Positions 15,490 to 23,745 of a stretch of 32,370 bases of DNA are shown one piece after another. Made by a program: the position numbers and the translations under genes. Every line of letters starts with the position of its first letter. Position 1 is the stretch's first letter. The stretch is from JALZOC01 sp038320555 (lineage in GTDB: Bacteria > Acidobacteriota > Vicinamibacteria > Vicinamibacterales > 2-12-FULL-66-21): contig JBBQEJ010000048.1 of the NCBI GenBank assembly GCA_038320555.1, positions 1 through 32,370 of the forward strand, in the 5' to 3' direction. The notes under the pieces were generated by a model. It was not told where the DNA came from. It did not search any database and saw only the letters and a program-made list of their open reading frames with translations.

Positions 15490-16956
15490 TCACAACGCCA
15501 ACACGAACGGCTGCTCGAAAGCCTCCGCGATCCAGCGCAGAAACCGGGCGGCGTCGGCGCCGTCGATCACACGGTGGTCGTAGGACAACGACAGCGGCAG
15601 CATCAGCCGCGGCTCGAAGCTGTGGCCGTTGTAGACGGGTTCGTGGGTGCCGCGCGAAATGCCGAGAATGGCCACCTCGGGCCAGTTGACGATCGGCGTG
15701 AACGACGTCCCGCCGATGCCGCCCAGGTTGGTGATCGTGAAGCCGCCACCCTGCATCTCTTCAAGCGAGAGTTTGCCCCCGCGCGCCTTCTCGGACGCCT
15801 TCGCCAGCTCACTCGCGAGCTCGATGACGCCCTTGCGATCCACGTCGCGGATGACCGGAACGAGCAGGCCCCGCGGCGTGTCGACGGCAACACCGACGTG
15901 GACCGATTTTCTATAGACGATCTCGTTGCGTGCCATGTCGGCCGACGCGTTGAACTGCGGGAACCGCTGCAACGCCGTTGCGGCGATCTTCAGCGCGATC
16001 GCCGTCATCGTGAGCTTCCCGCCTGCCTTCTCCGCCTGCGGCGCGTATTTCTTGCGAAGCTCTTCGATCGCGGTGATGTCGGCCTTGTCGTGTTGCGTGA
16101 CATGCGGAATCAGGTTCCACGCGCGACTTAGATGCTCAGCGGTCTTCCGGCGGATGTTGCTCATCGGCTTGCGCTCGACGTCGCCCCACTTCGTGAAGTC
16201 CGGCAGCGGCGCCGATGTCGCTCCCGCACCGCCTCCCGCAAGGGCGTTCCGGACGAAAGCCTGAACATCCTCGGCGCTGATGCGTCCACCGGATCCGGTT
16301 CCGGTCACGCTTCGGATGTCGACGCCAAGCTCGCGCGCCACCCGTCGCACCGACGGGGCTGCTGGAGCCGCCGGGCCTTGAGGCTCACTGTGTTCAGCGG
16401 GAGCTGCGGCCACTTGCGGCGCCCGCGCGCCACGGCTGATGTCCACGACCTCGCCGCGCTTGGGTTTGGACTCCGCTGCGGCATCCGCCTGCTGCGCCCC
16501 GGGCGGTTCGGCGCGCCCATCGTCTCTGTCGTTCGTCGCGGGGCTGCTCGCCTCGGACGAGCGGGCTCCGCCGGCCGCCTCCGGCTGTCCCGGCGCTTTC
16601 TGACTCAACCCGCCTTCTTCAGGCGCCCCTGCTGGCTGTGGCTGGGGCTTCGATCCACCCGAAGGCGCTGTGTCCTTGGCGGCGGCAGTGTCTGTCGGCT
16701 TCGACGCCCCGCCGCCCGCACCGTCTTCCACTGTCAGGACGACCTGCCCGACCTTGATGCGTTCGCCCTGCTTGACGCGAACGTCCTTCACCGTGCCGGC
16801 GACGCTCGAGGGAACTTCAATCGTCGCCTTGTCGGTTTCAAGCTCGAGAACGGGCTGGTCTTTCGCCACCGCGTCTCCCGGGGAGACCAGGACGCGGACG
16901 ACGTCGCCGGCAGTGACGTTCTCGCCGAGCTCGGGGAGAGTAAACTCTGTAGGCAT
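15490..16956 (-). CDS. aceF: Pyruvate dehydrogenase E2, dihydrolipoyl acetyltransferase
   Basis: A 488-residue core enzyme of the PDH complex. A single N-terminal lipoyl domain (about 1-80) carries the lipoylated K43 in ETDKATIEVPS. A long flexible Ala/Pro/Gly/Ser-rich linker (about 80-200) follows. The peripheral subunit-binding domain spans about 201-234 (PSVRRVARELGVD). The catalytic acetyltransferase domain fills the rest, with the active-site HRVIDG (H461, D465). E. coli AceF has three lipoyl domains; this protein has one. It lies 63 bp after aceE on the same strand, so it is co-transcribed. The ribosome binding site is weak. Confidence 0.97.
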   Translation of the reverse strand: MPTEFTLPELGENVTAGDVVRVLVSPGDAVAKDQPVLELETDKATIEVPSSVAGTVKDVRVKQGERIKVGQVVLTVEDGAGGGASKPTDTAAAKDTAPSGGSKPQPQPAGAPEEGGLSQKAPGQPEAAGGARSSEASSPATNDRDDGRAEPPGAQQADAAAESKPKRGEVVDISRGARAPQVAAAPAEHSEPQGPAAPAAPSVRRVARELGVDIRSVTGTGSGGRISAEDVQAFVRNALAGGGAGATSAPLPDFTKWGDVERKPMSNIRRKTAEHLSRAWNLIPHVTQHDKADITAIEELRKKYAPQAEKAGGKLTMTAIALKIAATALQRFPQFNASADMARNEIVYRKSVHVGVAVDTPRGLLVPVIRDVDRKGVIELASELAKASEKARGGKLSLEEMQGGGFTITNLGGIGGTSFTPIVNWPEVAILGISRGTHEPVYNGHSFEPRLMLPLSLSYDHRVIDGADAARFLRWIAEAFEQPFVLAL

Positions 16957-17019
16957 AAATGATGACTGTGGGGCTCGGTGCCATGGAGTGGACGGACGAA
17001 ACGGGCTCGCAACGAAGTT

Positions 17020-19695
17020 TCAGCTCCTGGCCGGGTTCAGCTTCTCCGGGTTGATCTCCAGATCCTTGATCGCCTGCGCGACGACCTTGCGATCGAGCTG
17101 GCCGTCCTGTGCCAGTTCCGCAAGCGTCGCGAGGGTCACGAACCGCGCGTCGACCTCGAAGAAATCGCGCAGACGCTGCCGATCCTCGCTCCGGCCGAAC
17201 CCGTCGGTGCCGAGCGACCGCATGCGGTGCGGCATCCACTGGTCGATCGAATCCGGCAGGACCTTCAAATAGTCAGACGCGGCGACGAGTACGCCGGGTG
17301 CATCGCTCAGGCACTGCGCGATGTACGACACGCGCGGCGTCTCGCCTGGATGAAGCATGTTCCAGCGATCGCACGCGTGCCCGTCGCGATAGAGCTCCTG
17401 ATAGCTGGTCACGCTCCACACGTCGCCCGCGACGTTGTATTTCTCGAGCAGCTTCTGCGCAGCCAGCACCTCGTTGAGAATTGCGCCACTGCCGAAAAGC
17501 TGCGCCTTCAGTTTGGCCTTCGGATTGGCGGCCGCCTGCAGCCGGTACATGCCCTTCAGGATGCCGTCGCGCGACCCGTCGGGCATTGCCGGCATCGCGT
17601 ATTGCTCGTTCATGACGGTCAGGTAGTAGAAGACGCTCTCCTGGTCGCGATACATGCGGCGAATGCCGTCCTGGATGATCACGGCGAGCTCGTACGCGTA
17701 CGCCGGATCGTAGGAAATGCAGTTCGGCGTCGCCAGCGAGTACACGTGGCTGTGTCCGTCCTGGTGCTGCAGCCCCTCTCCGGCGAGCGTCGTCCGTCCT
17801 GCGGTCGCGCCGAGGAGGAATCCGCGGACGCGCGAGTCCGCGCCAGCCCAGATGAGGTCCGCGACACGCTGGAACCCGAACATCGAGTAATAGATGAAGA
17901 ACGGAATCGTGTTGACACCGTGCGTTGCGTACGCCGTACCGGCGGCGATGAACGACGACATCGATCCCGCCTCGGTGATGCCTTCTTCGAGGATCTGGCC
18001 GTTCTGCGCTTCCTTGTAATAAAGAAGCGTGTCCATGTCCACCGGCTCGTATTTCTGCCCGACATGCGAGTAGATTCCGATTGCGCGGAAGAGCGACTCC
18101 ATGCCGAATGTACGCGCCTCGTCGGGAATGATGGGCACGATGAGGTCGCCGATTTCCTTGTCCCGCAGCAGCTTGGACAGGATCCGCACGAACACCATCG
18201 TCGTCGACGCCTTGCGGCCTTCGGTACCCTTGTAGAACTCCTCGAACAGCGGTTCGATCGGCGCCTGCAGCGGTTCGACACGGACGCTGCGCGAGGGCAC
18301 ATACCCGCCGAGCGCTTTCCGGCGCTCGCGGAGGTACTGCAGCTCCGTGCTGTCGTCGGCGGGACGATAGAAGGGCGCATCAGCGATCTCCTCGTCGGAG
18401 ATTGGAATCCCGAAGCGCGATCGGAACACCCGCAGGTCCGACTCGTTCATCTTCTTCTGCTGGTGCGTGATGTTCTTGCCTTCGCCCGCCTCGCCGAGGC
18501 CGTAGCCCTTGATGGTGCGTGCCAGGATGACGGTCGGTTGACCTGTGGTCTCGACCGCAACCTTATACGCGTTGTACACCTTGACGGGATCGTGGCCACC
18601 GAGGCGCAGTTTCTTGAGCTGCTCGTCCGACAGATGTTTGACCATGTCGAGCAGCCGCGGGTCGGTCCCGAACAAGTGCTCGCGCATGTAAGCGCCATCT
18701 GAAACCGCGTACTTCTGATACTGCCCGTCGACGATCTCTCCCAGGCGTTTGGCGAGCAGGCCGTCGCGATCCGCGGCCAGCAAGGGATCCCAGTCGCTGC
18801 CCCAGATTGTCTTGATGACGTTCCAGCCGGCGCCGCGGAAGATCGCCTCGAGCTCCTGAATGATCTGGCCGTTCCCGCGCACCGGTCCGTCGAGCCGCTG
18901 CAGGTTGCAGTTGATCACGAAGATCAGGTTGTCGAGCTTTTCGCGTGCCGCGAGGCTGATGGCGCCGAGCGATTCGGGCTCGTCGGTTTCACCGTCGCCC
19001 AGAAACGCCCAGACCTTCGACGAAGAGGGCTTCTTCAGACCGCGATCTTCCAGGTAGCGGTTGAAGCGTGCCTGGTAAATGGACATGATGGGACCGAGTC
19101 CCATCGACACCGTGGGGTACTCCCAGAAGTCGGGCATGAGCCACGGGTGCGGGTACGAGGACAGACCGCCGCCTGGCGCGAGCTCGCGACGGAAATTGGT
19201 CAGCTTCTCGACCGGCAGGCGTCCTTCGAGAAACGCGCGCGCGTAGATGCCGGGGGACGCATGCCCCTGGAAATAAATGATGTCGCCGCCGCCGTCTTTG
19301 CTCTTGCCACGGAAGAAATGATTGAACCCGACTTCGTAGAGCGTGGCCGCCGAGGCATAGGTCGAAATGTGGCCGCCGATGCCGTCCGATGCACGGTTGG
19401 CCCGCACGACCATCGCCACCGCATTCCAGCGGACGAGGCTCTTGATCCGGCGCTCGATTTCCTGGCTGCCCGGCAGGGGCGTCTGCTCTTCGGTGCGAAT
19501 CGTGTTGACGTAGGGAGTGACGGCGCTGAACGGCAGGCTGACGCCGGCCGCGCGCGCGTGGTGCCGCAGCGCGGAGAGCAGGCGCTGGACGCGCTCGCGA
19601 TCGCCTTGTTGAATGACGTAATCGAGCGACTCGCGCCACTCGCGCAGCTCGAGCGCCTCGAGCTCCGAATTGTCCTGGGGTGCGATATTCCTCAT
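17020..19695 (-). CDS. aceE: Pyruvate dehydrogenase E1, homodimeric type
   Basis: An 891-residue thiamine-diphosphate enzyme that decarboxylates pyruvate and passes acetyl to the lipoyl group of AceF. It has the long single-chain form of the AceE family. GHASPGIYARAFLEGRL forms part of the active site, and the ThDP/Mg motif GDGETDEPES with downstream NCN lies around residues 230-265. Length fits the family (about 885-900). It is the first gene of the aceE-aceF-lpdA operon, with a probable promoter at 19771-19799. No pdhR-type regulator is adjacent. Confidence 0.98.
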   Translation of the reverse strand: MRNIAPQDNSELEALELREWRESLDYVIQQGDRERVQRLLSALRHHARAAGVSLPFSAVTPYVNTIRTEEQTPLPGSQEIERRIKSLVRWNAVAMVVRANRASDGIGGHISTYASAATLYEVGFNHFFRGKSKDGGGDIIYFQGHASPGIYARAFLEGRLPVEKLTNFRRELAPGGGLSSYPHPWLMPDFWEYPTVSMGLGPIMSIYQARFNRYLEDRGLKKPSSSKVWAFLGDGETDEPESLGAISLAAREKLDNLIFVINCNLQRLDGPVRGNGQIIQELEAIFRGAGWNVIKTIWGSDWDPLLAADRDGLLAKRLGEIVDGQYQKYAVSDGAYMREHLFGTDPRLLDMVKHLSDEQLKKLRLGGHDPVKVYNAYKVAVETTGQPTVILARTIKGYGLGEAGEGKNITHQQKKMNESDLRVFRSRFGIPISDEEIADAPFYRPADDSTELQYLRERRKALGGYVPSRSVRVEPLQAPIEPLFEEFYKGTEGRKASTTMVFVRILSKLLRDKEIGDLIVPIIPDEARTFGMESLFRAIGIYSHVGQKYEPVDMDTLLYYKEAQNGQILEEGITEAGSMSSFIAAGTAYATHGVNTIPFFIYYSMFGFQRVADLIWAGADSRVRGFLLGATAGRTTLAGEGLQHQDGHSHVYSLATPNCISYDPAYAYELAVIIQDGIRRMYRDQESVFYYLTVMNEQYAMPAMPDGSRDGILKGMYRLQAAANPKAKLKAQLFGSGAILNEVLAAQKLLEKYNVAGDVWSVTSYQELYRDGHACDRWNMLHPGETPRVSYIAQCLSDAPGVLVAASDYLKVLPDSIDQWMPHRMRSLGTDGFGRSEDRQRLRDFFEVDARFVTLATLAELAQDGQLDRKVVAQAIKDLEINPEKLNPARS

Positions 19696-19758
19696 CTGCT
19701 TGAATCCTATCGGATGTAGCGCCGGCGTCTTCAGACTCCGGCCTGCGATCGTCCTGAC

Positions 19759-19799
19759 CTACAATCCATTATTGTAGTCCCGCACGGAGCCGCCGCCAA
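19759..19799 (-). promoter_or_regulatory. Probable aceE promoter with inverted repeat CTACAAT-5-ATTGTAG
   Basis: On the minus strand TTGGCG (19799-19794) and TACAAT (19776-19771) are 17 bp apart, giving a start near 19764 and a leader of about 70 nt. The -10 box is one half of a perfect 7+5+7 inverted repeat (19759-19777), whose other half offers a TACAAT for the opposite direction toward the M49 gene. A repressor site overlapping both -10 boxes, or simply two back-to-back promoters, would explain the symmetry. Confidence 0.5.
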
Positions 19800-19828
19800 C
19801 CCGACTGGACCTAGGACTGTGAAGTTCC

Positions 19829-21580
19829 ATGAAACCACCACCCTTCGCCGCCATCCTTCTCATTCCGTTTGCCCTCATTCCGCTTGCCGCCGCGGGCTTC
19901 TTCGCGCCGGCTGGAGACGAACCCGTGAATAATCTGGTGCAGACTGCCGAGTCCCTGCCATCTGTGCGCGAGGTGGCCACGATGGCGAGCCGTTTCGCGC
20001 CGGCTGACATCCGCGCCGATGTCTCGTCGCTGCCCGAGAGCGAGCGCCGCGCACTCGCAAAACTTGTCGAGGTGTCGAGACTCATGGACAGTCTCTTTCT
20101 CCGGCAGGTCTGGGCCGGCAATGACGCGATGCTGCAGGAGCTCTCGCACGAGGCCGTGACGCGATCGCGATCGACACCCCCGTCTTCGCCCGATGCCGCG
20201 CACGCCCGGGTGCACTATTTTCTGATTAACAAGGGCCCGTGGTCGCGACTGGATCACAACCAGATCTTCGTGGCCGGCGCACCACCGAAGCCCGAGGGGG
20301 CCAACTTCTACCCGGCCGGGGCCACCAAGGAGGAGGTACAGCGCTGGCTCGATTCGCTCAAGGGGGATGAGAAGACGCGCGCCTCGGGATTCTTCACGAC
20401 GATTCGGCGGACGCCGGCCGGCACCTTCACGGCCGTTCCCTATAGCGTCGAGTACCAGGGCGAGCTCGCGCTTGCGGCTTCGCTGCTGCGTGAGGCGGCC
20501 GCCGCGACGACCCAACCGACGCTGAAGCGATTCCTCACGACGCGCGCCGAGGCGTTCCTGAACGACGACTACTACGCGAGCGATGTCGCATGGATGGAGC
20601 TCGACGCCTCGATCGAACCGACCGTTGGTCCCTACGAAGTGTACGAAGACGAGTGGTTCAACTTCAAAGCCGCGTTCGAGGCGTTCATCACGATCCGCGA
20701 CGAAGCGGAGTCGAAGAAGCTCCAGTCGTTTTCGGCGCATCTGCAGGAGCTCGAGAACGTCCTGCCGATCGATCCCAAGTACCGGAATCCGCAGCTCGGT
20801 TCCCTGGCGCCGATTCGGGTCGTCAACGTGGTGTTCACCGCAGGCGACGGCAACCGGGGGGTGCAGACGGCGGCGTTCAATCTCCCAAACGACGAACGCG
20901 TCGTCAAGGAGAAGGGCACCAAGCGCGTGATGCTCAAGAACATGCAGGACGCGAAGTTCAACCGGGTCCTCGTCCCGATCAGCAAAGTCGCCCTCCGTGC
21001 TGCTGATCAGAAGAACCTGTCATTCGAGGCGTTCTTCACGCACATCCTGATGCACGAACTGATGCACGGCCTCGGCCCGCACAACATCGCGCCAGGCGGC
21101 CGCGCAACCACGGTGCGGCAGGAGCTCAAGGAGACTTACAGCGCGATCGAAGAAGCCAAGGCCGACATTTCGGGCCTCTGGGCGCTGCGGGAGCTCGCGG
21201 ACCGCAAGCTGATCGATCCATCGATTACCAAAACGATGTACACGACGTTCCTCGCATCGGCGTTCCGCTCGATTCGGTTCGGCATTAACGAGGCCCACGG
21301 CCGCGGCATCGCCGTCCAGATGAACTACCTGCTCGACGCCGGAGCGTTCACCGTGCAACCTGGCGGCACATTCGCCGTCGACGACGCGAAGATTGCGGAT
21401 GCCGTCACGGCGCTTACCCGCGACATCATGACGCTCGAGGCCGAAGGGAATTATACGAAAGCCAAGGAACTCCTCGATCGGCTTGGCGTCGTCCGTCCAC
21501 AGGTGCAGAGAGTGCTCGACCGGTTGGCCACCGTGCCAGTCGATATTGAACCCAACTTCACCTCTGCGATTTCGCAGTGA
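19829..21580 (+). CDS. Secreted peptidase M49 (dipeptidyl-peptidase III)-like zinc hydrolase
   Basis: A 583-residue protein beginning with a hydrophobic signal peptide (about 5-23, ending AAAGFFA). The zinc site is H409-E410-L-M-H413 (HELMHGLGPH), with a downstream EEAKAD (about 441-446) supplying the third ligand Glu, as in the E-E-x-R/K-A-E/D motif of M49. Classical DPP III has the longer HEXXGH; a five-residue HEXXH variant is known from a thermophile's enzyme. The protein probably releases dipeptides or hydrolyses small substrates in the periplasm. The gene is divergent from aceE. There is no strong ribosome binding site at ATG 19829, but the signal peptide starts there. Confidence 0.75.
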   Translation: MKPPPFAAILLIPFALIPLAAAGFFAPAGDEPVNNLVQTAESLPSVREVATMASRFAPADIRADVSSLPESERRALAKLVEVSRLMDSLFLRQVWAGNDAMLQELSHEAVTRSRSTPPSSPDAAHARVHYFLINKGPWSRLDHNQIFVAGAPPKPEGANFYPAGATKEEVQRWLDSLKGDEKTRASGFFTTIRRTPAGTFTAVPYSVEYQGELALAASLLREAAAATTQPTLKRFLTTRAEAFLNDDYYASDVAWMELDASIEPTVGPYEVYEDEWFNFKAAFEAFITIRDEAESKKLQSFSAHLQELENVLPIDPKYRNPQLGSLAPIRVVNVVFTAGDGNRGVQTAAFNLPNDERVVKEKGTKRVMLKNMQDAKFNRVLVPISKVALRAADQKNLSFEAFFTHILMHELMHGLGPHNIAPGGRATTVRQELKETYSAIEEAKADISGLWALRELADRKLIDPSITKTMYTTFLASAFRSIRFGINEAHGRGIAVQMNYLLDAGAFTVQPGGTFAVDDAKIADAVTALTRDIMTLEAEGNYTKAKELLDRLGVVRPQVQRVLDRLATVPVDIEPNFTSAISQ

Positions 21581-21623
21581 ACCGCCTCAGCGGGACCACC
21601 TGAACCTTGTGAACCTGTTCTTC

Positions 21624-21638
21624 TGGCACGACCGTTGC
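21624..21638 (+). promoter_or_regulatory. Sigma-54 (RpoN) promoter, near consensus
   Basis: TGGCACG, four bases, then TTGC, with exactly ten bases between the invariant GG and GC, preceded by a pyrimidine. This matches the -24/-12 consensus essentially completely. The start of transcription would be about 21650. That excludes ATG 21654 as a normally led start and favours GTG 21678. Upstream binding sites for an activator were not identified. Confidence 0.75.
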
Positions 21639-21677
21639 GAAAAGGACGAGGCAATGCGTCGGAATGGGAGTGAAGCA

Positions 21678-22085
21678 GTGAAGCAATGTTCGGTTCTCAT
21701 CATCAACTTCGATCACCGGGAAACTGCCCACCGTCAAGCGCTTGAGAGCAGAGGTTTCCTCGTCGTCGAAACTCGTGACTGGCCCGACGACGATGTGGTG
21801 CGCCGGTATGAAGTGGTAATAGTTGTGCTGCGCCAGATGGAGACGATGGGCATGCTGGCGGCGCGGATGCGTGCAAAGCCACGGTTCGGGCACCGTGTAC
21901 TCATCGGCGTCAGTCCTGGAACTCCAACTGCCGACGAGCGACGGAACGCAATCGGCGCGGGCTTTGACGATGTCATGGCGGGGTCAGGCGATTCCCGCAC
22001 ACTCATCGCGCGGATTCTGCAGCGATTGCGCGCGCGGCCCGAGCACCGGTGCCTCTTGCCGGATCGAGGACGCTCGGCAGCGTAA
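21678..22085 (+). CDS. Degenerate single-domain response-regulator receiver
   Basis: A 135-residue protein with the alternating strand/helix order of a CheY-like receiver: CSVLIINFD, then RGFLVVETR, then YEVVIVVLR, then RVLIGVSPG, then the IGAGFDDVMA segment typical of the fourth helix and loop. The phospho-acceptor Asp expected after YEVVIVV is absent (Leu-Arg there), so classical phosphorylation is unlikely. I choose GTG 21678, with GGGAG seven bases upstream, because the sigma-54 start lies near 21650; ATG 21654 is the alternative (143 residues). There is no output domain. It could be an adaptor or binding partner of another regulator. No kinase is nearby. Confidence 0.65.
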   Translation: MKQCSVLIINFDHRETAHRQALESRGFLVVETRDWPDDDVVRRYEVVIVVLRQMETMGMLAARMRAKPRFGHRVLIGVSPGTPTADERRNAIGAGFDDVMAGSGDSRTLIARILQRLRARPEHRCLLPDRGRSAA

Positions 22086-22088
22086 GCG

Positions 22089-22123
22089 AGTGTCGCGACA
22101 CTGTGTCCTCGCGGGTGTAGGCT
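22089..22123 (+). promoter_or_regulatory. Palindrome overlapping a candidate promoter of the VWFA gene
   Basis: AGTGTCGCGACACT (22089-22102) is a perfect 14-bp palindrome. GCGACA inside it (22095-22100) can act as a -35 element, 17 bp from TAGGCT (22118-22123). The predicted start is about 22130, which is the A of the VWFA ATG, so the message may be leaderless. The palindrome is well placed for a dimeric repressor. Confidence 0.4.
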
Positions 22124-22129
22124 GAGCGT

Positions 22130-23059
22130 ATGCGACACCTGCTCATCGCGGTGACAGTGATCGGAGCGATTGGCGCCGAGCGTGGGCCTCGCCAGTCCCC
22201 CGTCGAGCCGGGAAGACGGTTATCAATCGCAGCCGTCGCGGTTGACCGCGACGGCATGCCCGTCCTTGATCTCAGGCCTGAGGAACTGGAAGTCTGGATC
22301 AACGGTTACCGTGTGCCCATTGAGACGCTGACGGCGGTGACGCCGGGCCACGACGAAACCGGCGGTCGATCGATCGTGCTGCTGCTGGACGACGTGACGC
22401 TCCAGCCTGTCGTCGTGCCGCGCGCAAGGGAGGCGGCGCGACGGGTCGTCGACAGAATGTCGCCCAGTGACCAGATCACGATCGTTACCCTGAATGGCGA
22501 ATTCATGGAGAGCACAGGCGATCGCGCCCGGCTGCTCCAGAGGCTCAATGCCTACTCTACGCGCGCAACCGGCGTCATGCGGTTTGATACGCTGGGCGAA
22601 CATGTACTTAGGACGGTTGCGGCGATCTCACGTCAACTTGCAGAGACGTCGGACCGGAAGAAGACGGTCGTTGCCATCGGATCCGCTTGGTTGTTCGACA
22701 CCCCGATCCCACCGCCGACAATCGGCCGCGATCTCCGGCCTGAATGGACCGACGCCATGCGGGCGATGGCGTTTGCCAACGTGACGCTGTACGTGATCGA
22801 TCCGGGAGGCGTGGGAACGTCGCCCACGTTCAGCGGATCCAGCGGCTTCGCCCGCGAAACGGGCGGGCAGACGTTTGCCAACACCAACGACGTCAACCGC
22901 GCCGCCGATCGCATCATGAGCGAGGCCGGAAGTTACTACGTGATCCGGGTCGCCGATCCCCCGGTGGGCCGCAAGGCGGACCTTCGTGAGCTTGACGTGC
23001 GAGTTCTGCGGCGCGGCATCACGGTGCGCGCCCGCCGCGCGATCCCCGGTAAGCGATAG
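22130..23059 (+). CDS. VWFA-related acidobacterial-type secreted protein
   Basis: A 309-residue protein with a short hydrophobic N-terminus (LLIAVTVIGAIGA) that probably acts as a signal peptide. It continues with the beta-sandwich-like opening DRDGMPVLDLRPEELEVWING and a von Willebrand factor A-type domain from about 75 (RSIVLLLDDVTLQP, then VTLNGEF and LYVIDPGG) to a YYVIRV segment near 265. This is the architecture of the VWFA-related proteins expanded in Acidobacteria. The metal-site motif is DDVTL rather than DxSxS, so ligand binding through a full MIDAS is doubtful. Function is unknown; interaction at the cell surface or periplasm is likely. No ribosome binding site is visible. Confidence 0.85.
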   Translation: MRHLLIAVTVIGAIGAERGPRQSPVEPGRRLSIAAVAVDRDGMPVLDLRPEELEVWINGYRVPIETLTAVTPGHDETGGRSIVLLLDDVTLQPVVVPRAREAARRVVDRMSPSDQITIVTLNGEFMESTGDRARLLQRLNAYSTRATGVMRFDTLGEHVLRTVAAISRQLAETSDRKKTVVAIGSAWLFDTPIPPPTIGRDLRPEWTDAMRAMAFANVTLYVIDPGGVGTSPTFSGSSGFARETGGQTFANTNDVNRAADRIMSEAGSYYVIRVADPPVGRKADLRELDVRVLRRGITVRARRAIPGKR

Positions 23060-23315
23060 TCTCGCCCGAGGATGGTCCCGGGAACGACGCGCTCTGAAAA
23101 CCACCGCTGAGATCCATCCACGCTTCATCGGGCGAAATCGCGCGCACCGTTCTTCACCAGAGCGAGGCCCGCATCCGATTGCCATTCTGCCGCGTAGATC
23201 AAGCAGGGTTTCAACATTTCCGGAGCAGAGTGGCATGCCTACAGGCTTGAAAGATGATAACGGCGGCGTTCACGTGGTCGACCGCACGGATGGTGCGCAG
23301 AGCGAGTCGGCCTAG

Positions 23316-23555
23316 GTGACTCGACGCTCGTTCCTGTATCGGGGAGGAATGCTGGCATCGGCGACGGCGGTGGTGGCCCAGGCTGCCGGATGGCCTGTCG
23401 CTGCTGAGGCACAAGGTTTTGGCGGAGCCCAGACACGCCTGAATTTTCAGGACATACAACGACACGAGATCAGCGCGGCAGGCACCGCGTGCATGGCGTG
23501 TAGCCATCCGCGACCGCCTGTGTACCGGCTTCCAACCGGGCAGGCCCGTGGGTGA
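23316..23555 (+). pseudogene. Tat-signal gene fragment, probably truncated
   Basis: A GTG-initiated frame of 79 codons begins TRRSFLYRGGMLASATAVVAQAA, which looks like a twin-arginine signal peptide, followed by about 30 residues without recognisable motifs. Its last 86 bases lie antisense to the well-supported small gene ending at 23470, so the true remnant probably stops around there. It may be the 5' remainder of an exported redox protein whose body was lost. The upstream 256-bp gap (23060-23315) shows no gene; a 27-codon frame from 23235 ends at the base before this GTG. Confidence 0.35.
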
Positions 23556-23745
23556 ACGAACATCCCGCCTTGTGAAACGTCTTTCCCTCTGAGGTGACGG
23601 CAACAACGCCTGGCGGAACGATCCGCGCCGGTTCACTGTGAGCCGAACGCAGTGGCGCCTGACGACCGAGCCAGGCGGCCATCATCCAACCGCCGACGAG
23701 TATGAGTGCGACGATGACGGTCATCGTCCAGGTTCGTACCGTCAT
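23470..23745 (-). CDS. Small membrane-anchored Cys/His protein, Ada-zinc-domain-like
   Basis: A 91-residue protein. Residues about 7-28 form one hydrophobic anchor (MTVIVALILVGGWMMAAW). The exported C-terminal half ends with FHKAGCSFTHG, 20 residues, then GYTPCTRCLP. The spacing F/HxxGC...GYxPCxxC resembles the zinc-binding motif found in Ada and in several small exported proteins, so four Cys/His ligands could bind a metal. The start ATG overlaps the cytochrome b561 stop as ATGA, so it is coupled and is the last gene of this three-gene operon. A role in assembly or electron transfer is inference. It is easily missed because of its size. Confidence 0.7.
   Translation of the reverse strand: MTVRTWTMTVIVALILVGGWMMAAWLGRQAPLRSAHSEPARIVPPGVVAVTSEGKTFHKAGCSFTHGPARLEAGTQAVADGYTPCTRCLPR

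Noticed and set aside
16978..18702. Open frame of 574 codons antisense to aceE
   Set aside because: Antisense to a certain gene; composition rich in Arg, His and Val without recognisable family.
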